From contig CAYJLE010000010.1 in NCBI GenBank assembly GCA_964370985.1, forward strand, positions 1 to 64,000: 64,000 bases of DNA, written 5' to 3'. Made by a program: the position numbers and the translations under genes. A model generated the notes under the pieces. That model had not been told where the DNA came from. It ran no database searches and saw nothing but the letters and a program-made list of their open reading frames with translations. Shown here piece after piece: positions 59,011 to 64,000 of the stretch; within the stretch, counting starts at the first letter, position 1; the number at the start of each line of letters is the position of its first letter. Origin of the DNA: JAHDVS01 sp964370985 (GTDB lineage Bacteria > Actinomycetota > Thermoleophilia > Gaiellales > Gaiellaceae).

Positions 59011-59130
59011 ATGATCGAGCAACGACCCAGGACGAAAGCAGCCTCTCTCAACCCCGTTCCCGTTCTCGCCCTCTCCTTCCTGGTGGGAAAGCTCACCGTC
59101 ACCCTCGTCCTGGTCATCTCGCAGCTCTAG
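59011..59130 (+). CDS. Small single-span membrane protein (39 residues)
   Basis: A 39-residue product: MIEQRPRTKAASLNPVPVL, then ALSFLVGKLTVTLVLVISQL, one membrane helix after a basic N-terminus. Composition contrasts with flanking shadow frames. TAGACC ends 5 nt before ATG 59011, similar to the leaderless hexamers seen elsewhere in the window. It lies 32 bp after the SNase stop and its 3' end overlaps that of the convergent CbiX-like gene. Function unknown. Confidence 0.5.
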   Translation: MIEQRPRTKAASLNPVPVLALSFLVGKLTVTLVLVISQL

Positions 59131-59350
59131 CCGACGCAGCCGCGGGCCGGGCTCCCCCTTCCCGGCCCGTGGCTGCGTCAACGGCGATCTCCCGCAACGC
59201 CTCGAAGAGCGTCGGCTCCGCCGACTCCATGTAGGCGAGCCGCACGCGCTCCCGCCCGGCCTCGGCGGCGACCTCGTCGGCGAGCCGCTCGAACGGCGCG
59301 CGCCAGCGCGGGTCCGGGGATCCGTGCGCGAACAGGACGAGCCGCTCCAC
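59114..59350 (-). CDS. Truncated CbiX/sirohydrochlorin-chelatase-like protein
   Basis: A 78-residue product with the N-terminal half of a CbiX-type chelatase: LVLFAHGSPDPRWRAPFERLADEVAAEAGRERVRLAYMESAEPTLFEALRE. The metal His of AHGS is present. Usual family members have ~115 or more residues; here the sequence ends in an Ala/Arg-rich tail in place of the second half. It may be a decayed gene or a shortened form. GTG 59350 has TAGGAT 6 nt upstream, suggesting it is still transcribed. Divergent from the PEBP gene. Confidence 0.65.
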   Translation of the reverse strand: MERLVLFAHGSPDPRWRAPFERLADEVAAEAGRERVRLAYMESAEPTLFEALREIAVDAATGREGGARPAAASARAAR

Positions 59351-59356
59351 CCCTTC

Positions 59357-59362
59357 ATCCTA
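59357..59362 (-). promoter_or_regulatory. -10 hexamer TAGGAT, leaderless CbiX-like promoter
   Basis: TAGGAT, 6 nt, GTG 59350. It is 6 bp away from the -10 of the divergent PEBP gene, so the two promoters must compete or share polymerase contacts. Confidence 0.55.
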
Positions 59363-59368
59363 GGGGCC

Positions 59369-59374
59369 TACAAT
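59369..59374 (+). promoter_or_regulatory. -10 hexamer TACAAT, leaderless PEBP promoter
   Basis: TACAAT, 7 nt, GTG 59382. Closest to the TATAAT consensus among the leaderless set. Confidence 0.6.
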
Positions 59375-59381
59375 CGACGCA

Positions 59382-59828
59382 GTGAGCTTCACGCTGACGA
59401 GCCCCGCGTTCGCGGACGGCGAGCCGCTCCCGCAGCGCCACACGGGCGAGGGGAAGGACACGTCGCCGCCGCTCGCCTGGAGCGACGCGCCCCCCGGGAC
59501 GCGCTCGCTCGCGCTGATCGTGGACGACCCCGACGCTCCGAGGGGGCTGTTCACGCACTGGCTCGCGTGGAACCTCGACCCGACCGCGGGCGGCCTGCGT
59601 GAGGGGGAGCGGCCGCGCAGCGAGGGCCTGAACGACTTCCCGAAGGTCGGCTACGGGGGCCCGCTGCCGCCGCGCGGGCACGGGCGACACCGTTACGTGT
59701 TCCACCTGCACGCGCTCGACACGCGGCTCGAGCTGCCGCGGGGCGCCACCCGCCTCGAGCTCGAGAGTGCGCTCGCGGGACACGTGCTCGCGAGCTGCGA
59801 GCTGGTCGGGACGTACGAGCGGCCCTAG
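59382..59828 (+). CDS. YbhB/YbcL-type PEBP-family protein
   Basis: A 148-residue phosphatidylethanolamine-binding-fold protein. DTSPPLAWSDAPPGTRSLALIVDDPDAP is the ligand-site signature and FTHWLAWNLDP, GYGGPLPPRGHGRHRYVFHLHALD are the other two PEBP motifs. Bacterial members may bind small phosphate ligands; role unclear. The stop TAG at 59826-59828 lies within the left end of a MITE-like element. GTG 59382 follows TACAAT by 7 nt. Confidence 0.9.
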   Translation: MSFTLTSPAFADGEPLPQRHTGEGKDTSPPLAWSDAPPGTRSLALIVDDPDAPRGLFTHWLAWNLDPTAGGLREGERPRSEGLNDFPKVGYGGPLPPRGHGRHRYVFHLHALDTRLELPRGATRLELESALAGHVLASCELVGTYERP

Positions 59829-59992
59829 GGCTCTGTCCGGGGAATACGGCGCGCTCTGACGGCTGCGAAGCGTCGCATCGCGGCGTCCTCGGTCGCGCCG
59901 ATATTTGCCCAATATCGCCGCTCCCTGCGTCCTTGCGCTGCTCGCTTCTCGCGCGTCAGGAGCATCACCCTATTCCCCGGGCAGCGCCCTAG
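59825..59992. mobile_element. 168-bp MITE-like element with 22-bp inverted ends
   Basis: The ends (59825-59846 and 59971-59992) are inverted repeats that match at 20 of 22 positions; the outer part reads CTAGGGC and the inner CCGGGGAATA. CTAG bounds both ends, a possible target duplication as made by some IS5-type elements. A central hairpin has CGATATT (59899-59905) and AATATCG (59911-59917). The element supplies the stop codons of the PEBP gene (59826-59828) and of DUF2207 (59989-59991). It carries no transposase. Confidence 0.75.
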
Positions 59993-61875
59993 CCGAAGCC
60001 GCCGCCGCCGCCACCGCCACCGCCGCCCCCACCGCCGGAGAAGCCGCCGCCGCCGCCGCCCGAGCCGCTCGACGGCGGCGCGAGCGCGGAGCCGAACCCC
60101 GAGGCGAGATCGGCGATTCCGAGCGACGAGGCGCCGGAGCCGAGATCGCCGGTCGGGCTGATCCAGAAGATGCTGCTCTGGTCGTGCACCTGCTGCGGCA
60201 TGTGAAGCTGCGCGCCGGCGAGCACCCGCTCGGCGATCCCGAACGCGATCCCGTAGACGAGGTAGCGCTCCCAGAGGGCGAGCGTCGCGGGCGGCGCCAC
60301 GTCGAGTCGCGGAAAGTCGTTCAGGTAGCGGCGGAACGCCTCCCAGCGCTGCGCCTCCGCCTGCGCCCCCCGCGAGCGGCGCCGCCACACGCGCACGTTC
60401 GCGGCCGCGACGAGGCAGACAACCGCGTTCGCGATGAAGCAGCCGCCAACGGCGATCAGGACGATGTCGCTCCAGCGCGGGGCGACCGAGCGGAAGCCGG
60501 AGATCCCGACCCAGAGCAAGATGAGCGCGGTCAGACCGAACAGGACGACCCCGCCCGCGAGGACGAGCCCGCCCGTGTTCACGAACCAGCGGCGCCTCTT
60601 CGCCTCGGCACCGATCGCAGTCTGGAACGCCTTGAACCGGTTCGCGTTCGCGACGCGGTTGGCGGCAATCCGGGCGCGGAAGCGCGACAGGCGCTCCGGG
60701 CCGTCGTCGAGGATCGATGCTACGACGTCGTCGACGGGCTGCTCGAACGGGGCCAGGGGAATCGCCTCGCCCAACGCGAGCTCGAGGTCGGCCACATCCT
60801 CCCGGCGTAACCCGCCCCACGTTCCGCGCTCGGTGGTGACGGGAGTCGAGATGTAGCGGCCGCGGCGGATCAGGTCGAACAACGTCGCGGTGAACTCGTA
60901 GGAGCCGGCGGTGCCGCCCTGGCCGAGCAGCGTCGGCACGAGCGCAGGCTCGAGCTCGGACGGGGGCTCCTGCTCGTACTCGCGGTCGTAGCCGGTGCGA
61001 AGCTCGCGCCCGAACAGCCGGTAGGCGACCCCGATCACGAGCAACGCGGGGCCGACGCCGAGCAGGAGTAGATACAGGATCGTGCGCCCGATATGGCGGA
61101 GCGCCGAGTCGATCCGCTCCCGGTCGCGCTCGTAGCTCATGGCGTCCTGCTCTTCCTCGACGAGGGTCGCCTCGAGGCCGCGCCCGTCCTCGACCCGGGC
61201 TCCGGCCGTGGAGTCGAGCAGGGAGCGCGGGAAGACAACGCGGAGCTCGACGTACTGCCTCGCGGGCACCGCGAGGGCACGCAGGAGGACACGGCTCGCC
61301 TCCAGGGTGACGTCGCCGCGCACCCAGACCGGGTGGCCCCAGGCGCGCAGCGGCCCCGCGCCCGGCGCCTCGCCCGGCAGGGTGAGCGTGGCGGTGAGCC
61401 GGCCGAGCGGGATTGTCCACTGGTCGCCCCACACCTTGAGGTTGACGTCCACGACGTCGTCGTAGGCGACGGAGAGGCCCCGGAAGCGGTAGCGGATGAC
61501 GAAGGTACGTTGCTCGCTCAGGGCAAGGAAACGCCAGACGATCCGGACGCGGTCGGAGTCAGCCTCGACCCCGAACGTCCCGGCGGGCCCGCCCGGCTCG
61601 AGCTTCGTCGACGCTCCCGGCGCGTAGCGCTGTCCGCCTTCGCTGACGCTCACCTCCGTGATCCGTTCCCCCTTTCGCAGGGGTATGTCCCGGTAGCCGT
61701 AGGTGAAGCTTCCGGAGAAGTCGACGACCAGCTCCTCCTCGACGACGAGCGAGCCGTCCGGGTCCACGTCGACCCGGACGTCTGCCTGCGGAAGGTAGAC
61801 GGACTGGGCTCCCGCCCCGGGGGCCGCCACGAGGACGAGCGCGAGGAGTGCCGCCAGGAGCGCGGCCCGGCGCAC
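59989..61875 (-). CDS. DUF2207 membrane protein
   Basis: A 628-residue protein with a signal peptide (RRAALLAALLALVLVAAPGAGA), an extracytoplasmic beta domain (SVYLPQADVRVDVDPDGSLVVEEELVVDFSGSFTYGYRDIPL), a helix near residue 280, a cytoplasmic part, two more helices (~445-500) and a Gly/Ser-rich tail rich in GGGG. This is the DUF2207 plan, often beside lemA. Function unknown, possibly membrane stress. GTG 61875 is chosen; CTG 61884 (CTGA overlap with lemA stop) is an alternative. The stop lies in the MITE-like element. Confidence 0.85.
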   Translation of the reverse strand: MRRAALLAALLALVLVAAPGAGAQSVYLPQADVRVDVDPDGSLVVEEELVVDFSGSFTYGYRDIPLRKGERITEVSVSEGGQRYAPGASTKLEPGGPAGTFGVEADSDRVRIVWRFLALSEQRTFVIRYRFRGLSVAYDDVVDVNLKVWGDQWTIPLGRLTATLTLPGEAPGAGPLRAWGHPVWVRGDVTLEASRVLLRALAVPARQYVELRVVFPRSLLDSTAGARVEDGRGLEATLVEEEQDAMSYERDRERIDSALRHIGRTILYLLLLGVGPALLVIGVAYRLFGRELRTGYDREYEQEPPSELEPALVPTLLGQGGTAGSYEFTATLFDLIRRGRYISTPVTTERGTWGGLRREDVADLELALGEAIPLAPFEQPVDDVVASILDDGPERLSRFRARIAANRVANANRFKAFQTAIGAEAKRRRWFVNTGGLVLAGGVVLFGLTALILLWVGISGFRSVAPRWSDIVLIAVGGCFIANAVVCLVAAANVRVWRRRSRGAQAEAQRWEAFRRYLNDFPRLDVAPPATLALWERYLVYGIAFGIAERVLAGAQLHMPQQVHDQSSIFWISPTGDLGSGASSLGIADLASGFGSALAPPSSGSGGGGGGFSGGGGGGGGGGGGGFG

Positions 61876-61880
61876 GACCG

Positions 61881-62432
61881 TCAGAACTTGACCTGGACCG
61901 GCTGGCGCGCCGGCTCCTCGATCTCGAAGTACTCGCGCGGTCCGAAGTTGAAGACCCCGGCGATCATGTTCGTCGGCACCGACTCGATTGCGGTGTCGTA
62001 CGTGAGGACCGTGTCGTTGTAGACCTGGCGGGAGACCGCGATTGCCTGCTCGATCTCGACGAGCTGCGCCTGCAGCGCCTGGAAGTTCTCGGTAGCGCGC
62101 AGCTCGGGGTAGGCCTCGGCGAGGGCGAACAGCCGGCCAAGCGCCTGGGTGAGCATGTTCTCCGCCTTCGCCTGCTCCGCGATCGATTTCGCCTCCTGCG
62201 CGGCCGCGCGCGCTCGCGTCACGGCCTCGAAGGTCTCGCGCTCGTGGGAGGCGTAGCCCTTGACGGTCTCGACGAGGTTCGGGATCAGGTCGTAGCGGCG
62301 CCTGAGTTGCACGTCCACCTGCGACCACGCGTTCTCACACCGGTTGCGCAGTCGGACGAGCTTGTTGTAGAGCGCGACGACGATCAGCGCCAGGGCGACG
62401 ACGACCGCGGCGATGACGATCCCGACGATCAT
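61881..62432 (-). CDS. lemA: LemA-family protein
   Basis: A 183-residue protein: one N-terminal membrane helix (IVIAAVVVALALIVVALYN), then the LemA helical bundle (NRCENAWSQVDVQLRRRYDLIPNLVETVKGYASHERETFEAVTRARAA...FNFGPREYFEIEEPARQPVQVKF). LemA is a widely conserved membrane protein of uncertain role, paired here with DUF2207, as is common. ATG 62432 is fixed by TAGGCT 7 nt upstream; a longer upstream frame runs through the 28-bp palindrome and is not coding. Confidence 0.93.
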   Translation of the reverse strand: MIVGIVIAAVVVALALIVVALYNKLVRLRNRCENAWSQVDVQLRRRYDLIPNLVETVKGYASHERETFEAVTRARAAAQEAKSIAEQAKAENMLTQALGRLFALAEAYPELRATENFQALQAQLVEIEQAIAVSRQVYNDTVLTYDTAIESVPTNMIAGVFNFGPREYFEIEEPARQPVQVKF

Positions 62433-62439
62433 GGGTACA

Positions 62440-62445
62440 AGCCTA
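62440..62445 (-). promoter_or_regulatory. -10 hexamer TAGGCT, leaderless lemA promoter
   Basis: TAGGCT, 7 nt, ATG 62432. Confidence 0.6.
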
Positions 62446-62492
62446 ACGGCCCGGTCGGCCGGCAACAACACCGCCCGCCGTGGCCGGAACGG

Positions 62493-62520
62493 GTAGGGGC
62501 GGGTCATGACCCGCCCCTAC
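62493..62520. repeat. 28-bp perfect palindrome, copy 2
   Basis: Identical in all 28 bases to 748-775. It lies 47 bp past the stop of the small membrane-protein gene and upstream of the lemA promoter. Confidence 0.9.
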
Positions 62521-62566
62521 GCTGACCCCGGGGATGGCGTCGGGGCGTCCCCCCGGCGGCCGAGTA

Positions 62567-62773
62567 CTAGCCGCTTGCCCCCATATCGGTGCCGGACTTC
62601 TTCTTCTTGCGCCAGAAGAGCAGCGCGCCGAGCGCCGCGCCGAGAGCTGCGAACATCCCGACCTTCTTGCCTGCTGCCACAACGCCCCCTTTCCTCAGGG
62701 TTCGCTTCGCCGCGAACTTCGCGACCCGGTAGATGATGACGCCCATAACGGCCTCACGCGTCTTCAGCTTCAT
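62567..62773 (-). CDS. Small basic membrane protein (68 residues)
   Basis: A 68-residue protein. A basic amphipathic N-terminus (KLKTREAVMGVIIYRVAKFAAKRTLRKGG) is followed by one Gly/Ala-rich membrane helix (VGMFAALGAALGALLFW) and a Lys-rich RKKKK stop. No known family is recognised. It is downstream of lpd on the same strand (33 bp gap). A TAGACT lies 23 nt before ATG 62773, so it may be transcribed separately. Function unknown. Confidence 0.65.
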   Translation of the reverse strand: MKLKTREAVMGVIIYRVAKFAAKRTLRKGGVVAAGKKVGMFAALGAALGALLFWRKKKKSGTDMGASG

Positions 62774-62806
62774 CGCGTCACCGGCCCCACCCCTGGAGTC
62801 TATGCA

Positions 62807-64000
62807 CTAGCGGCGGTTCGGGACATGGATCGCCCGGCCGAGCGCGACGAGGCCGGCCTCCTTGATCGCCTCGGACAACGTCGGGTGCGCGGCCATGCCG
62901 TCGGCGACCGTGTCGACCGTGCACTCCGCGTCGAGCGCGACCACGCCCGCCTCGACCAGATCGGTCACGTGCGGTCCGACCATGACCAGGCCGAGGAACT
63001 CGCCGTAGCGCGCCTCGTGGATCGACTTCACCCACCCGACCGACTCGTTCTGCATCAGCGCCCGGCCGTTCGCGGCAAACAGGAACTTGCCCACGCGCAC
63101 GTCGTCGCCGTACTGCTCCCGCGCCTCGCGCTCGGTCAGCCCGACGCCCGCGATCTCCGGGTCCGTGTAGATCGGCCGCGGGACGCCGCGGCCGTCCACG
63201 ATCGCGTCGTGCCCGCACGCGTTCTCGGCCGCGACCTCGCCCTCCCGGAACGCCGTGTGCGCAAGCTGCCAGTGGCCGGCGACGTCGCCGACCGCGTAGA
63301 TCGTGGGAACGTTCGTACGCCGCCGCTCGTCCGTCGCGATCCCGCGCTTCGGGTCGAAGGCGACGCCGGCGGCCTCGAGCCCGATCCCCTCGACGAGCGG
63401 CCCGCGGCCGGTCGCGACGAGCATCAGGTCGCACTCGACGACCTGGTCACCGTTGAAGGTGACTCGCAGGCCGCCCCCGCTCTCTTCGACCCGCTCGCAG
63501 CGAGCCTCCAGGTGCACGACGATGCCCCGCTTGCCGAACTGGCGGCGCAACTCGGCCGCAGCCTCCTCGTCCTCCTGCGGGATCAGCGTCGGCAGCAGCT
63601 CGACGATCGTGACCTCGGAGCCGAAGCGCTGGAAGATCGAGGCGAACTCGCAGCCGATGATGCCCCCACCGAGCACGACGAGTCGCGCCGGTACCGTCTC
63701 CTGAGCCAGCATCCCGGTCGAGTCGACGCAGCGCGGCGAGTCGAGCCCGGGGATTGGCGGGCGCAGCGGCCGCGCACCGGTCGCGACGATCGCCTGGCGG
63801 AACGTGATCTCCTCGCCGCCGTCGACCGCGATCGTGGCGGGCCCGGTGAACCGCCCGGCGCCCTTTACCCACTCGACGCCGTTTGCCTTGAACAGCCCGG
63901 CGACGCCCTGCGTGAGCTGCTTGACGACGCCGGCCTTCCACGCGTTCGCCGCAGAGAGGTCGAGTGTCGGCTCGCCGACCTGGACGCCGAGCTTCGCGAA
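62807..64000 (-). CDS. lpdA: Dihydrolipoyl dehydrogenase, 5' end beyond the window
   Basis: 398 codons are present, about 85% of the family length; the FAD-binding N-terminus with the redox disulfide lies outside the window. Visible are IVATGARPLRPPIPGLD, the NAD-binding LVVLGGGIIGCEFASIFQRFG, YAVGDVAG near the FAD contact, and the dimer-interface His-Glu in AAHPTLSEAIKEA. It reoxidises the dihydrolipoyl group of 2-oxoacid or glycine complexes, and could act with the E1 subunits at 4606-6577 (inference). It is followed by a small membrane protein. Confidence 0.94.
   Translation of the reverse strand, partial: FAKLGVQVGEPTLDLSAANAWKAGVVKQLTQGVAGLFKANGVEWVKGAGRFTGPATIAVDGGEEITFRQAIVATGARPLRPPIPGLDSPRCVDSTGMLAQETVPARLVVLGGGIIGCEFASIFQRFGSEVTIVELLPTLIPQEDEEAAAELRRQFGKRGIVVHLEARCERVEESGGGLRVTFNGDQVVECDLMLVATGRGPLVEGIGLEAAGVAFDPKRGIATDERRRTNVPTIYAVGDVAGHWQLAHTAFREGEVAAENACGHDAIVDGRGVPRPIYTDPEIAGVGLTEREAREQYGDDVRVGKFLFAANGRALMQNESVGWVKSIHEARYGEFLGLVMVGPHVTDLVEAGVVALDAECTVDTVADGMAAHPTLSEAIKEAGLVALGRAIHVPNRR

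Overview
The window reads as a high-GC chromosomal segment of an actinobacterium, most likely a soil member of the class Thermoleophilia (Gaiellales-like). That placement is an inference from base composition, the ClpS-DUF2017 pair, class II DAHP synthase, DUF222/HNH and Rpf-type genes, short overlapping operons, and many GTG starts. The sequence is an assembly scaffold with three N gaps (10409-10508, 20440-20449, 28141-28240). I see no rRNA, tRNA or CRISPR array.

Layout. 1-10404 is a catabolic region: the 3' part of mmsA, an HpaB-type flavin hydroxylase/dehydratase with its TetR regulator, a metallo-beta-lactamase-fold hydrolase, two SDRs, E1 beta/alpha of a 2-oxoacid (acetoin-type) dehydrogenase, a HAD hydrolase, 6-phosphogluconate dehydrogenase and a mutarotase-like protein. 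10528-17186 holds a 2-oxoacid:ferredoxin oxidoreductase whose gamma domain is fused to beta, then a four-subunit molybdenum hydroxylase (FAD, 2Fe-2S and two separate Mo polypeptides) and a cupin. 17238-27199 is a minus-strand run: aroF-tyrA-aroA-cmk-plsC-der-gpsA, followed by a DUF3352 lipoprotein and a PfkB kinase. 27231-36802 is housekeeping: trpS (cut by a gap), a CarH-like MerR-B12 regulator, rluB-scpB-scpA, lgt, two tandem paralogous small proteins and dnaE. 36940-44367 is mixed: EamA exporter, Fur, lipoprotein, SixA, class II aldolase, TolB-like propeller, proline iminopeptidase, DUF2017 and clpS. 44418-48015 carries a SipW/TasA-like secretion operon facing a Tat-exported Cys-rich protein across a repeat-rich control region. 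48171-64000 carries an L,D-transpeptidase, a YVTN propeller with heme A synthase, DUF488, RidA, DUF222-HNH, Rpf, an SNase lipoprotein, PEBP, lemA-DUF2207 and a partial lpd.

Common threads. Most operons are coupled by stop/start overlaps of the NTGA or TGATG type. At least thirteen genes have a TANNNT hexamer 6-7 nt upstream of the start codon, which fits leaderless transcription. Where I chose a start, this signature was often the deciding evidence. Non-coding elements of interest are an 18-bp TetR palindrome inside a promoter spacer, a 28-bp perfect palindrome present identically at both ends of the window, a 168-bp MITE-like element whose ends supply the stop codons of both flanking genes, and a cluster of five 11-bp palindromic units.

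The best candidate for an undescribed system is the secretion operon at 44418-46824: a small secreted protein, a Ser/His signal peptidase fused to DUF5305, and a Ca-binding-repeat protein. The first and last share a TA-x-NTV motif just after their membrane segment.
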